A stretch of DNA of 64,000 bases from Streptomyces sp. NBC_01217 (GCF_035994185.1 NZ_CP108538.1:558001-622000), one strand, 5' to 3'; shown: positions 40,442 to 50,129, counted from the stretch's first letter. The notes: generated from the sequence alone by a model not told the origin. Numbers and translations are program-made.

Positions 40442-40453
40442 TGTACATGTACA
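40442..40453. promoter_or_regulatory. TGTACATGTACA palindrome at the TetR promoter
   Basis: A perfect 12-bp palindrome directly upstream of the TetR start codon, positioned to block its own transcription. Confidence 0.6.
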
Positions 40454-40515
40454 TCCGCGCGGCCCCGGACTCCGGAGGCGGCGAGGCCGGATCCCCGAAG
40501 GAACCACCGGCCGCC

Positions 40516-41133
40516 TCAGCCCTCCCCGGCACTCGTCTGCGGGGACAGTGTGCGCATCGACCGCATGGCCTGGTCGAGTCCGACCTCCAGGTATTCGAGG
40601 CTGTCGGTCGCGTGCAGCATCGTGGCTCCGCCGCTGATCACACCCAGCAGCACGATCGCCGTGGCGTCCGGGTCGGTCTCCGGGCGCGCTTCACCGCGCT
40701 CGACCAGTGCGCGAACACCCGCGGACAGGTGCCCGCGCCAGCGGTCGTACAGGTCGGTGATCACTTCGTTCGTGCCCGGGTGGGCCATTCCGAGCTGGGC
40801 GGTGAGTGCGGAAAGCGGGCAGCTGTCCCTCTGGGAGGCGTAGTTGGCGATGACCTGGTCGCGCCAGGCCTCCCACTGGGACCAGCTGGTCAGGTCGCCG
40901 AGGAAGGGCTGCTGCTCGGCGAGCACCTGATCGGCCTCGTGCCGCGCCACCGCGAGCAACAGCTCGGACTTGCCGTTCGGGAAGTAGTGGAAGAGCTGGC
41001 TCTTGCTCGTGGCCGTGGCCGCGCGAATGTCGTCCAGGCTCGCGTTCGCCGCGCCGAGCTCGCGCATGAGCGCGGCTGCGCTGACGACGATCCGCTGCCG
41101 GGTGGCAATGCCCTTCGAGGTGAGCGGCGGCAT
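40516..41133 (-). CDS. TetR/AcrR regulator (LmrA/YxaF-like C-terminal domain)
   Basis: A 205-residue repressor: RIVVSAAALMRELGAANASLDDIRAATATSKSQLFHYFPNGKSELL, then a C-terminal domain containing SQRDSCPLSALTAQLG, the pattern of the LmrA/YxaF subgroup. ATG at 41131-41133 follows GGAG. Divergent from an SDR gene with two TGGACT-N4-AGTCCA operators in the 100-bp gap. Confidence 0.92.
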   Translation of the reverse strand: MPPLTSKGIATRQRIVVSAAALMRELGAANASLDDIRAATATSKSQLFHYFPNGKSELLLAVARHEADQVLAEQQPFLGDLTSWSQWEAWRDQVIANYASQRDSCPLSALTAQLGMAHPGTNEVITDLYDRWRGHLSAGVRALVERGEARPETDPDATAIVLLGVISGGATMLHATDSLEYLEVGLDQAMRSMRTLSPQTSAGEG

Positions 41134-41162
41134 GGGTACTCCGTTCGACGACTCCAAAAAAG

Positions 41163-41213
41163 TGGACTTGACAGTCCATTCTAGCGGTCGCAGGATTGGA
41201 CTATTCAGTCCAA
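41163..41213. promoter_or_regulatory. Twin TetR-type operators in the TetR/SDR intergenic region
   Basis: TGGACT-TGAC-AGTCCA at 41163-41178 and TTGGACT-ATTC-AGTCCAA at 41196-41213 share half-site and spacer; their centres are 34 bp apart. They resemble published LmrA/YxaF-group sites in carrying a GGAC core, by general recollection only. Confidence 0.75.
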
Positions 41214-41234
41214 CAATTGGGGAGCACCCGCACC

Positions 41235-42005
41235 ATGAGCACCCGCCTGCAGCACAAGACAGCACTCGTCACCGGCGCCACCAGCAACATCGGGCGGGCC
41301 GTCGCCCTGGCCCTCGCCGCCGAAGGCGCACACGTAGCCATCTCCGGACGCAACCGTGAACGCGGCGCACAGGTCGTGGCCGAGATCCGTGCCACGGGCG
41401 GCACGGCCCACTTCCTGCCCGCCGACCTCGACGGCAGTGCCGCCACCTCGCGCGCTCTCGCCGAAGAGGCCGCCACCGTCCTGGGCGGGCGCATCGACAT
41501 CCTGGTCAACAACGCCGGCATCTTCCCCGGCGACTCCACCCCCGACACCGACGAGGCGGCCTTCGACCAGGTCTTTGCCGTCAACGTCAAGGCGCCCTTC
41601 TTCCTGACCGCCGCGATCGCCCCGGTCATGGCGCGAGCAGGAGGGGGTGCCATCATCAACCTTGGTTCATGGGTCGCCCGGCTCGGCATTCCCATCGGCG
41701 CCCTGTACAGCTCGTCCAAGGGCGCGATCGAGACCCTAACCCGGGCCTGGGCCGCCGAATTCGGCCCCCAGGGCGTGCGGGTCAACGCCATCTCCCCGGG
41801 TGTCGTGCGCACCCCCTCCCCCGACGAGACGGCACCCCACCCCGGTGACGCGATGATGAAGGGCACACCGGCCGGCAGCATCGGCTCCCCCGAGGCCATC
41901 GCCCACGCGGCCGTCTACCTCGCGTCCGACGAATCCCGCTTCGTCCACGGCGCCGTGCTCGACGTGGACGGCGGCCGCACCACCGCCGCCGTCATCGCCT
42001 GGTGA
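41235..42005 (+). CDS. SDR family oxidoreductase
   Basis: A 256-residue classical SDR: TGATSNIGRAVAL near the N-terminus, NNAGIF, Ser in INLGSWVARLG, YSSSKGA catalytic Tyr and Lys, and AVYLASDESRFVHGAVLDVDGG at the end. ATG at 41235 has GGGGAG about ten bases upstream. Under control of the divergent TetR protein by context. It is not closely similar to the SDR at 3896 but sits in the same kind of regulatory unit. Confidence 0.93.
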   Translation: MSTRLQHKTALVTGATSNIGRAVALALAAEGAHVAISGRNRERGAQVVAEIRATGGTAHFLPADLDGSAATSRALAEEAATVLGGRIDILVNNAGIFPGDSTPDTDEAAFDQVFAVNVKAPFFLTAAIAPVMARAGGGAIINLGSWVARLGIPIGALYSSSKGAIETLTRAWAAEFGPQGVRVNAISPGVVRTPSPDETAPHPGDAMMKGTPAGSIGSPEAIAHAAVYLASDESRFVHGAVLDVDGGRTTAAVIAW

Positions 42006-42036
42006 CGGCGGCCCGGCGCTGAAGCGGCCGGTACGG

Positions 42037-42351
42037 TCAGGCCTGCCCGGTCTCGAAACGGCTGATCCTGTCACCGGTGACCGTGAAGGCCCACCGGGTG
42101 CGCATGCTTCCCCAGGTGGAGTTGGTGTACGTGGCGACCAGCGAGCGGCCGTCGGCTGACACGCTCTCGACGTCGATGCGGCCGTCCGAGGAGAAGATCT
42201 CCCTCTCGGTCCAGGCCGACAGATCCCGGTCGGTGCCGTCGTCGGACATGGTCGCATCGTCGGTGAGGACGGCGAAGAAGGCGCTCTTGTCGCCGGAATT
42301 GATGGCAGCGACAAGCGCGGCCACGGCGGGGGCGGTGAGCTGGGCGGTCAC
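42037..42351 (-). CDS. NTF2-like (SnoaL-type) small protein
   Basis: A 104-residue protein of the nuclear-transport-factor-2 fold: AVAALVAAINSGDKSAFFAVL, TMSDDGTDRDLSAW and RWAFTVTGDRISRFETGQA. GTG at 42349-42351 is chosen because GGAGG lies five bases upstream; a GTG at 42393 is possible but poorly placed. Such proteins are usually small ligand-binding or cyclase-like enzymes. Tail-to-tail with the SDR gene. Confidence 0.85.
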   Translation of the reverse strand: MTAQLTAPAVAALVAAINSGDKSAFFAVLTDDATMSDDGTDRDLSAWTEREIFSSDGRIDVESVSADGRSLVATYTNSTWGSMRTRWAFTVTGDRISRFETGQA

Positions 42352-42610
42352 GGGAGCCTCCACGGGATGCGAAATGAGGATGGGGACGGGCACGAAGGAA
42401 TCCCGGGACCGGCCGCCCGCTGCGACCGGTGCCGGAGCCCCGGTTCCCGCCTGGCAGGGCGCCGGGTGTCGTGCCGATCAGCCTGCCGAGGGCTCTGGTC
42501 GGCGGCCGACTGGCTGGGCAGTGAGCATCACAACAAGTGATGTACAGGGCAGGACACTTCGTGGCCCCGACGCGGCCCGTGCACTCCGGGACGCGCACGC
42601 GCAGGGGCCG

Positions 42611-42802
42611 CTACGACACCGTGATGGCCCCCACCGGGCAGACGCGGACGGCTTCCCCGACCATCGGATCGGCCGAGTCCTCCTCATGGCCCGGCAGCAG
42701 TTCGCTGAAGCCGTCGTCGTCCTGGGTGAAGACCTTCGGCGCGGTCAGCGCGCACTGGCCGGCGCCGATGCACACACCCCTGTCGATACTGATCCGCGTC
42801 AC
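42611..42802 (-). CDS. Small [3Fe-4S]/[4Fe-4S] ferredoxin, P450 partner
   Basis: A 63-residue ferredoxin: DRGVCIGAGQCALTAPKVF, then DDDGFSELLPG, then RVCPVGAI at the end. The C-x5-C ... C-P arrangement is that of actinobacterial P450-associated single-cluster ferredoxins. GTG at 42800-42802 follows GGAAAGGA. It begins 29 bp after the P450 stop on the same strand, so the two are co-transcribed and it presumably feeds that P450. Confidence 0.92.
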   Translation of the reverse strand: MTRISIDRGVCIGAGQCALTAPKVFTQDDDGFSELLPGHEEDSADPMVGEAVRVCPVGAITVS

Positions 42803-42831
42803 CGCAGCGTCCTTTCCGGAAGGGGTCCCGG

Positions 42832-44028
42832 TCACCACGCCACGGGCAGTTCGAGCATGCCCTGGATCGTGTCGCCGGGCTTGAAGGGGATCTCCTCGAC
42901 AGGTGCCGCCAGCCGCAGCCCCGGCAGCCGGTCGAAGAGGGTGCGCAGGGCGATCTCCATCTCGGCCCGCGCAAGGTTCTGGCCGAGGCACTGATGGATC
43001 CCGAAGCCGAAGGCGAGGTGGTGCCGCGACTGCCTGCCGAGGTCCAGTTCGTCCGGCTGCGGGTAGGCGGCCTCGTCCCGGTTGATCACCGAGGTGGCCA
43101 GTACGACACCGTCACCCGCCCGAATGGTCACCCCGGCAACCTCGATGTCCTGCGTCGCCACCCGTGAGAGGCCGTCTGCGATGGACAGGAAGCGCAGCAA
43201 CTCCTCGACCGCCGCGGGCATCAGGTCCTCGGACGTGCGCAACCGGTCCAGCTGGTCCGGATACTGAAGGAGAGTGAACGTACCCAGCGAGATCATGTTC
43301 GCGGTCGTCTCGTGGCCCGCGACGAGCAGGATCTCGGCGAGTTGGACGAGTTCATCACGGTCGATGGCCCCGGTGTCGAGCTGCTGGGCGATGAGCTCGT
43401 CGAGCAGCCCCTCTCCCTGCTCGGACCGCTTGCGCTCGATCAGCGCCCGGAAGTACTCGTCGAGCGCCCTGCGTGCGTCCTCGACCTCGGCGGCTCCCGG
43501 CCCGCGCAGCAACCTGCGCGACTGGGCCTCGAAGAAGTCGTGGTCGGCGTACGGAACGCCGAGCAGCGCACAGATCACCATCGAGGGAACGGGCAGCGCG
43601 AAGGCGCTCACCAGGTCGGTTGGCGGACCCTGCTCGATCATGGCGTCCAGCAGCCGGTCGACGGTCTCCTGGATCCTCGGGCGCAGTGCGGCGGTCCGCT
43701 TCACGGAGAAGCTCGGGATCAGCATCCGGCGCTGTGCGTTGTGCTCGGGGTCGTCGACGCCGACCAGTTCGATACGCCGCCTGGTGCTTTGGGCCACCCG
43801 CTCGGTGAACACGGGGAACGCGGGATTCTCCCGGTCCGCCGACAGACGCTGGTCGACCAGCAGCGCCCGCGCCTCGGCGTGTCCGGTCACCAGCCACACC
43901 CGGCGGCCGTCGAAGAGCCTGGCGGAAGTCAGCGGCCGTTGCCCGTCGACCTGTGGCCGGTAGTCCGTCGGCGGGTGGTACGGGCAGGTCCGGTCCTGCG
44001 GGAAGGAGACGGTCTCGGTGTCTGTCAT
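42832..44028 (-). CDS. Cytochrome P450
   Basis: A 398-residue soluble bacterial P450: I-helix AGHETTAN near residue 240, ExxR in EELLR, and the haem loop FGFGIHQCLGQNLAR with ligand C347. It resembles the CYP105-like family of Streptomyces monooxygenases. ATG at 44026-44028 follows GAGG. A dedicated ferredoxin gene follows. The substrate is unknown; no biosynthetic core gene is adjacent. Confidence 0.93.
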   Translation of the reverse strand: MTDTETVSFPQDRTCPYHPPTDYRPQVDGQRPLTSARLFDGRRVWLVTGHAEARALLVDQRLSADRENPAFPVFTERVAQSTRRRIELVGVDDPEHNAQRRMLIPSFSVKRTAALRPRIQETVDRLLDAMIEQGPPTDLVSAFALPVPSMVICALLGVPYADHDFFEAQSRRLLRGPGAAEVEDARRALDEYFRALIERKRSEQGEGLLDELIAQQLDTGAIDRDELVQLAEILLVAGHETTANMISLGTFTLLQYPDQLDRLRTSEDLMPAAVEELLRFLSIADGLSRVATQDIEVAGVTIRAGDGVVLATSVINRDEAAYPQPDELDLGRQSRHHLAFGFGIHQCLGQNLARAEMEIALRTLFDRLPGLRLAAPVEEIPFKPGDTIQGMLELPVAW

Positions 44029-44351
44029 GGCGGGCCTCACAAACAGGATGGAGGGAGTCCTACCGATCTCCCACCACTAGATGCCTCAGTCACCTAAATG
44101 GTCTACGCGATGTTCGGCCAACTCGCCGTGGAGCTGTGCCGTCCGCTCCGTGCCCGGGACATGCCCGTGCCGCCGACGGCCGCCACCCGGGGGACGCGGT
44201 CTGTTGGCAGCCTAACTCCGCGGCATGTGTCCTGCCCCTTGAGCCGCAGGTGGACGCGTTCGCGGCGTGGTTCGGCCGCGCGATGCAGGTGCTGCGCGGA
44301 CCGGCGGCCATGACGGCCTCCCGCCCGCGCAGCACCCGTACCGGGCTCGTG
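44029..44351. other. 323-bp region without a gene
   Basis: Between the P450 start and the GH92 stop. One plus-strand frame is open but shows no domain or ribosome site. It contains the P450 promoter and nothing else I can support. Confidence 0.4.
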
Positions 44352-47300
44352 TCAGCCGAGTCCGACGGCGAAGACATGCAGGTCGAGGTCGTGAGGAAGC
44401 GTCACGCTCCTGATCTGCTTGCCCGCCGGGACCTGGAACGGTGTGGTGGCGAAGACGTAGACGGCGGGGCCGTTGCCACCGGGCTGATTGCGATGTCCGG
44501 TCCGTGCGACGAGCGTGTTGCCGAGGACCGGGTCCGTGCCGCCGCCCGGCAGGGTCCAGTCGCCGAACGACAGGTCCGCCTTCGCCGTACTGCCGTCGGT
44601 GAAGGTCACCGTGGCACTGCCCGCGTGATCACCATTGGTCGCCGAGCCCACGAACAGCATCTGTTCGGCGTCCTTCGCGGCGGCGGTCAGATCGATGGTC
44701 CGGCCGTCCGCGGCAACGTTGTCCGGCCGGCCCTGCGGCGCGGCCGGCCAGGTGAAGGAGGTGCCCGAGACGTCCAGACGCGCCCCGCCCTTGAGCCCGG
44801 CCGCCGACAGCGCCTGCCGCGAATAACTGTTCCCGGCTCCGTCGTAGTCGCCCTGGCCGTGATCCGCGTCGTCGGACAGCCCCCTGTTGTCGTAGGCGGC
44901 CGGAAGGCTGTCCTTCGAAGCGACCAGAACGATCGCGGACAGCCGTACGGGATCGGCGTGACCGCCTGCGGACACGGTCAGCGGCACTTCGTAGTAACCC
45001 TCCGCGGTCCCCGGCCCGGCCTTCACCGTCAGCGTCGCGGTGCCCGAACCCGTCGCCGGATCGAGCTTCAGCCGGGTGGTTCCCTGGCTCACGGTCAGGC
45101 CCTCCGGTGCCTCGGCGGTGACCGTCAAGGTCCGGTCGTGTCCGGCGAGGCGCTGCGCGGCGACCGCGAGTTCCGCTCCGTCGCCGCCCGGCTCGGCTGT
45201 GATCTGGTTGGGTGTCGCGTTGGCCAGGAAGGGGCGCTCACCGGTGCGGTAGGACGGCGGTGCCGCCTTCGCGGAGGTCGCCCAAGTGGTGTCCGGTGTG
45301 CCGGACAGCGAGAAGTCGAGCCGCCCGCCGTCGCTCACCGCCGACTGCGGGAGATAAGTACGCTCCCAGCTGCGGCCGTCGAGCTTCAGGTCATGCACGT
45401 ACGGGCTGTCCGTCGAGGCCTTCGGGGCCCTGATGTCCAGATCGGCGCCGCGGCCCGGCAGGTCCAGCACGGCCCTTTCGAACAGCGGACTGTGCACGGT
45501 GAGGTCCGGCGTACCGGGAGTCGAGGGATAGAGGCCTAGAGCGGCCCAGACGTACCACGAGGACTGCGCGCCGAGATCGTCATTGCCCGGCTCGCCGTCC
45601 GGCGTGGGGCTGAAGAGGGTCGTCGCGATGTCCCGTACCGCCTTCTGCGTCTTCCACGGCGTGCCGAGGTGGTTGTAGACCCATGGCACACCGAAGTTGA
45701 TCTCGTTTCCGGCCCACATGTAGGGCTCGTTCGGCCCCGCGTTGAGCTTGGTGAAGAACGTGTCGAGCCGCTGGGACGCGACGTCCCTGCCGCCCATGCC
45801 CGCGATCAGACCGGCGGTGTTCTGCGGTACGAGCCAGTTGTACTGTGCGGCGTTGCCTTCGTCGAAGCCGTCCTGGCCGAACTTGCCCGCAGGTGGCGGC
45901 TGGAAGCCGGGCCCGTCGGGGAAGCGCCCGTCCTCGCCGCGCGGCTGGAGATAGCCGGTGGCGGGGTTGAGGATGTTCTGCCAGTTCTGGCCGCGGCGCG
46001 TGAAGGTGCGGACGGTGTCCATGTCCTTGGCGGCGCGGGCGAGTTGTGCGATGGCGAAGTCGTCGATCGCCCACTCCAGTGTGACGGACCCGCCGACGCG
46101 CTGGTGGTCGCCGCGCGAGGCGTCGTTGTTGGGTGCGTAGCCGCGCTCGATGTAGTTGGCGATGTCGGGACGCTCCCGATAGGCGCCGGGGGTGTCGTCC
46201 ACCGTCATCGCGCCCTTGACCAGGTACTTCAGCGCGGTCTTGAGGTCGAAGTCGCGGGCGCCGAAGGCGTACAGGCTGGCGATGAGGGGCACGGAGCTGT
46301 CGCCGGTCATCTGTCCCGTGTAGCTGTTCGCGAGCGGCCAGCGCGGCCACCAGCCGCCCTGTTCGGCATCGTTGACCAGGGACTGCGCCATGTCGCTCGC
46401 CTCCTTCGGCCACAGCATGGCCTGAAGGGGAGCGAGAGAGCGGTAGGTGTCCCAGTCCGAGAAGTTGGCGTACTGGGTACGGCCCTCGGGCAGCGTGCGC
46501 ACCTTGTCGTCGAAGCCGATGTAGCGGCCGTCGGCGTCGTTGAATGTGTTCGGGTGCATCAGCGAGTGGTAGAGCGCGGTGTAGAACGTCTTCAGCTCAT
46601 CGGTGTTCCGGCCCGCGACCCGTGCCTTGCCGAGCTCCTCGGTCCACCGGCCCCGGGTCTGCTTCCGCAGCTCCTCCAGGCTCCAACCGGGCACCTCGGA
46701 GGCCATGTTGGCCCGGGCGCCGTCCACGGAGACGTACGACATGGCCACCTTGGCGCGCACCGTTCGCGCCCCTTCGGTGTCGAAGGTCAGATAGGCACCG
46801 GCCCTGGGCGCGTCGACCGTGTCGCTGTCCTTCGTCACGGACGTTCCGTCCCAGGTGCCGTGCGCGGTGAACGGGCGGTCGAAGGTGATCGCGTAGTGAA
46901 CGGTGTACTCGTTGCCCTTGCCGCAGAAGTTGCCGGTGGTGGCGGAGCCGGTGACCTGCCGGTCACCGACGATCCGCAGGTCGGCCTTCTTGTTCCCGGC
47001 GAGGCTCCCACCGCCCTTGACCAGGACCTGCGCCGCCTCGTCGCCCTCGGGGAAGGTGAACGCGGCGAGGCCGGTGCGCGTGGACGCGGTCAGCTCGGCA
47101 CGCACCTTCGAGTCGTCGAGCGTGACCGCGTAATAGCCGGGTTCGGCCTCTTCGCCGGTGTGCGAGAAGTGTTCGGTACGGTCCCAGGGCGCCGCGCCGA
47201 CATCGCCCGTCACGGGCAGGATCGGCACATCACCGAAGGCCGTGCAGCCGACCGAGGCGTGGTCGAGGCTGAAGCCCCGGATCCGGTCGCTGTGGTACTG

Positions 47301-47579
47301 GTACCCGGCGTACGAACCGGGGGTGTCGGGTGAGAACTGCATCATCCCGAACGGGACCGAAGGACCGGGAAAGTTGTTGATCTCGCCCACGGTGGAACCA
47401 CCGCGCCCGGTGCCGATGAGCGGATCGACATAGTCCGCGGGATCGTCTACGAGTCGAACACCGGCCTTTGAAGCTGACAACGTTGTCAGACCGGCGGATG
47501 CCACGGCGGGTTGCACTCCGGCGAGGAGCAGTGTCGCCACGGTGGCGGTCACTGCACTTCGAGTATTCCAACGTCTCAC
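44352..47579 (-). CDS. Secreted GH92 alpha-mannosidase
   Basis: A 1075-residue secreted enzyme. Signal peptide about 1-29 (TLLLAGVQPAVASA). The GH92 domains span about residues 48-770 with typical blocks: YVDPLIGTGRGGSTVGEINN, FPGPSVPFGMMQFSPDT, YHSDRIRGFSLDHASVGC, ANFSDWDTYRSLAPLQAML, WWPRWPLANSYTGQM and GNDDLGAQSSWYVWAALGLYP. A NEW3-like domain (about 815-890) and a further beta-sandwich end the protein. GH92 enzymes are calcium-dependent exo-mannosidases acting on N-glycan or fungal mannan. GTG at 47577-47579 is chosen because GGAGG lies five bases upstream. It fits the other secreted glycan-degrading genes here. Confidence 0.93.
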   Translation of the reverse strand: MRRWNTRSAVTATVATLLLAGVQPAVASAGLTTLSASKAGVRLVDDPADYVDPLIGTGRGGSTVGEINNFPGPSVPFGMMQFSPDTPGSYAGYQYHSDRIRGFSLDHASVGCTAFGDVPILPVTGDVGAAPWDRTEHFSHTGEEAEPGYYAVTLDDSKVRAELTASTRTGLAAFTFPEGDEAAQVLVKGGGSLAGNKKADLRIVGDRQVTGSATTGNFCGKGNEYTVHYAITFDRPFTAHGTWDGTSVTKDSDTVDAPRAGAYLTFDTEGARTVRAKVAMSYVSVDGARANMASEVPGWSLEELRKQTRGRWTEELGKARVAGRNTDELKTFYTALYHSLMHPNTFNDADGRYIGFDDKVRTLPEGRTQYANFSDWDTYRSLAPLQAMLWPKEASDMAQSLVNDAEQGGWWPRWPLANSYTGQMTGDSSVPLIASLYAFGARDFDLKTALKYLVKGAMTVDDTPGAYRERPDIANYIERGYAPNNDASRGDHQRVGGSVTLEWAIDDFAIAQLARAAKDMDTVRTFTRRGQNWQNILNPATGYLQPRGEDGRFPDGPGFQPPPAGKFGQDGFDEGNAAQYNWLVPQNTAGLIAGMGGRDVASQRLDTFFTKLNAGPNEPYMWAGNEINFGVPWVYNHLGTPWKTQKAVRDIATTLFSPTPDGEPGNDDLGAQSSWYVWAALGLYPSTPGTPDLTVHSPLFERAVLDLPGRGADLDIRAPKASTDSPYVHDLKLDGRSWERTYLPQSAVSDGGRLDFSLSGTPDTTWATSAKAAPPSYRTGERPFLANATPNQITAEPGGDGAELAVAAQRLAGHDRTLTVTAEAPEGLTVSQGTTRLKLDPATGSGTATLTVKAGPGTAEGYYEVPLTVSAGGHADPVRLSAIVLVASKDSLPAAYDNRGLSDDADHGQGDYDGAGNSYSRQALSAAGLKGGARLDVSGTSFTWPAAPQGRPDNVAADGRTIDLTAAAKDAEQMLFVGSATNGDHAGSATVTFTDGSTAKADLSFGDWTLPGGGTDPVLGNTLVARTGHRNQPGGNGPAVYVFATTPFQVPAGKQIRSVTLPHDLDLHVFAVGLG

Positions 47580-47805
47580 GTACACCTCCGGTGCGGGTGC
47601 GGCTCAGGCCCACCACACATTCCGGGACGTGGCCATGTCCCGTCAAGAGGTGGGCACAGAAGCGAGTTCGCCGCGCCGGCCGCCAACTCGCCTGTCCAGG
47701 GACCGTCGTGGGCGGGCTGCGACGTCTGCCAGGAACACGCCCCGGACACCACCGTCGACAGCGAGCGTCCGAGGCCGGGACCTGTCCACCGCGCTCGGTG
47801 AAGCG

Positions 47806-49335
47806 TCAGGCGTCGGCAAGGTCCGCCCGCAGAACGGGCTTGGTCACCTTGCCCGAAGGGGTACGCGGCAGTTCCGTGCGCAGCACGAGTTCGCGCGGGA
47901 TCTTGTAACGGGCGATCAGCGGAGTCATCCAGGTGCGCAGTTCTTCCAGGGTCAGTTCCGCGCCGTCGCTCAGTACGACGACGGCGACCACGGTCTCCCC
48001 CCACTGCCGGTGCGGCCGGCCGATGACCGCGACGTCGACGATGTCCGGGTGTCCGCGCAGGACCGCCTCGACCTCCTGCGAGGCGACGTTCTCACCACCG
48101 GTGATGATCATGTCCTGGATGCGGTCGACCAGGGTCACGAACCCGTCGGTGTCGATCCGGCCGAGGTCGCCGGTTCGGTACCAGTCGCCCGAGAAGACCT
48201 TGGCGGTGGCTTCCTCGTCGTCCAGGTATCCGACCATGCGGGTGTCCGAGCGCAGCCAGATCTCGCCGGTCTCACCGGCCGCCGCGTCCTTGCCCGCGAC
48301 GGTGACGACGCGCAGGTCGACGCCGGGCATGCCACCGCGGCCGATGGAGCCGGCCTTGCTGATCTGCTCGTCGGGCGAGAGCGAGGAACCGACAGGGCCC
48401 ATCTCGCTCATTCCGTACACCTGATGGAAGTTCGTGCTCCCGTAGGCGCTCATCAGGGTGCGGGCGGAGTCGGCGTCGAGCGGACCGCCGCCGTACGCCC
48501 ACGCCCGTACGGAGTGCAGATCGAACTCCTTGAAGTCCGGCACTGCACGCAGGGGTGCGAGAAACGCGACGGGGGCTCCGAACACGGAAGTGACCCGCTC
48601 CCTCTGCATGATCTCCAGCATTCCCCGGGGTTCGTACTCATGCTGGAGCACCACGGTGCCGGCCATGAGGACCGTGCCCATCGTCCAGTTGTTCAGGGGC
48701 GATGCGTGCCAGACCGGCATGCAGACCAGGAAGCGCTCGTCGGGTCGCAGCGGCAGGGTGGCCGCGGTGTACGTGGCGGTGAGGGCGATACCGCGGTGCG
48801 TGTGCACACACCCCTTCGGGCGGCCGGACGTACCGGAGGTGTAGAGGATCTGGGCGATGCCGGTGTCCGTCGTGCGGGCACCGTCCCACTCGGCGGCCCG
48901 CTCGATCAGCGCTTCGAAGGAGGGGGTGTCGGACTCTGCCGCGCCGCGCTCCTCGTCCGGTCGGCTGATCAGCCAACGGACCTCGGCCGCGGCGTCGGTC
49001 GCGCGGGCGCCGATGGCCTCGTCCACGACGGCCACCCGGGCGCCGCAGTGCTTCAGGATCCGCTCCACCTCGGAGGTCTGGAGCTTGTGGTTGACGGGTA
49101 CCAGGGTGGCGCCCGCGTGCCAGGCGCCGAAGGCGGCGAGGAGGAAAGCGGGCGTGTTGTACGTCATCACCGCCAGCCGGTCGCCGGGCCTCAGCCCCGC
49201 ATCCCTCAGCACGCGGGCGGCCCGCCGGACGGCAGCGGCCAGCTCCCGGTAGGTCAATCGCTGATCACGGTAGACGACGGCTTCCTTGTCGCCGGCCTTG
49301 CGGACCGCGCTGTCCAGCATGGCACTGAGGTGCAT
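47806..49335 (-). CDS. AMP-dependent acyl-CoA synthetase/ligase
   Basis: A 509-residue ANL-superfamily adenylating enzyme: YTSGTSGRPKGCVHTH P-loop-like motif, YGMSEMGPVG, TGEIWLRSD, YRTGDLGRIDTDGF, and the terminal Lys in PRTPSGKVTK. ATG at 49333-49335 follows AGGAGA. Divergent to a TetR gene at 49509. Most likely a fatty-acid or aryl/carboxylic acid CoA ligase under repression by that TetR protein; the substrate cannot be read. Confidence 0.93.
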   Translation of the reverse strand: MHLSAMLDSAVRKAGDKEAVVYRDQRLTYRELAAAVRRAARVLRDAGLRPGDRLAVMTYNTPAFLLAAFGAWHAGATLVPVNHKLQTSEVERILKHCGARVAVVDEAIGARATDAAAEVRWLISRPDEERGAAESDTPSFEALIERAAEWDGARTTDTGIAQILYTSGTSGRPKGCVHTHRGIALTATYTAATLPLRPDERFLVCMPVWHASPLNNWTMGTVLMAGTVVLQHEYEPRGMLEIMQRERVTSVFGAPVAFLAPLRAVPDFKEFDLHSVRAWAYGGGPLDADSARTLMSAYGSTNFHQVYGMSEMGPVGSSLSPDEQISKAGSIGRGGMPGVDLRVVTVAGKDAAAGETGEIWLRSDTRMVGYLDDEEATAKVFSGDWYRTGDLGRIDTDGFVTLVDRIQDMIITGGENVASQEVEAVLRGHPDIVDVAVIGRPHRQWGETVVAVVVLSDGAELTLEELRTWMTPLIARYKIPRELVLRTELPRTPSGKVTKPVLRADLADA

Positions 49336-49508
49336 TCCGGTCTCCTGATCGCATGCGAAGAGTGAGGTGGCGCTGTTTCGCCGAAGATATGAATCCCTGT
49401 TCGGAGCATGCAACATCGGGTGCCCATCCGTACAAAGCCGCGCCCCGAAGGAAGCCTGGGGTGGAAGGAAGAGTGACAGGAAGATACGAATAATGGTTCA
49501 CTTCTTGC

Positions 49509-50129
49509 ATGGCCTACCGCAAGACGCCCGCAGTGCAGGACCGGCTCGCCGCTGCGAAGGACCGCCTCATCCGGTGCGCCACGTCCGTCGTCGCCGATGT
49601 GGGCTGGGCGAGCGCGTCGGTCACCGCGGTGGCCGCCGCGGCCGGGATGTCGGTCGGCTCCGTCTACCAGCACTTCCCCTCGAAGGGCGCCCTGGCGGTG
49701 GAGGTCTTCCGGCGCGCCTCGGCGCGCGAGGTCGAGGTGCTGGGAGAGGTGCTCCGTGACGGCAGCGGCAATGCGGCGCAACGGCTCGCCTGCGGAGTCC
49801 GCGTCTTCGCCCGCCGTGCGCTGGAGCACCCCGGCCTGGCCTACGCCCTCCTCGCGGCCCCGGCCGAGCCCGCGCTGAACGAGGAGCGCTCGGAATTCCG
49901 CCGCCGCTATCGCGCGGTGTTCACCGATGTGATCCGCGAGGGCGTTGCCGCCGGACTGTTCCCCCAGCAGGATGCGGAGGTCACGGCGGCCGCGCTCACC
50001 GGCGCGATCGGTGAGGTGCTGGTCGATCCGCTGTCCGCTCCCACCGGCGACACGGCCGATCATCTGGTCGCCGAGCTGATGGCGATGTCGCTGCGCTGCG
50101 CAGGCGCCCCCTCGGCCATCACCGACTGA
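49509..50129 (+). CDS. TetR family transcriptional regulator
   Basis: A 206-residue repressor with helix-turn-helix SVTAVAAAAGMSVGSVYQHFPSKGAL and a helical C-terminal domain. ATG at 49509 lacks a ribosome site; an AT-rich TACGAATAATGG stretch lies about 20-30 bases upstream, so the message may be leaderless. Divergent from the acyl-CoA synthetase gene, its probable target. Confidence 0.9.
   Translation: MAYRKTPAVQDRLAAAKDRLIRCATSVVADVGWASASVTAVAAAAGMSVGSVYQHFPSKGALAVEVFRRASAREVEVLGEVLRDGSGNAAQRLACGVRVFARRALEHPGLAYALLAAPAEPALNEERSEFRRRYRAVFTDVIREGVAAGLFPQQDAEVTAAALTGAIGEVLVDPLSAPTGDTADHLVAELMAMSLRCAGAPSAITD

Noticed and set aside
41235..44028. A full biosynthetic gene cluster around the P450, ferredoxin, NTF2-like and SDR genes
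   Set aside because: No synthase, ligase core or transporter belongs to the group, so calling it a cluster would go beyond the sequence.
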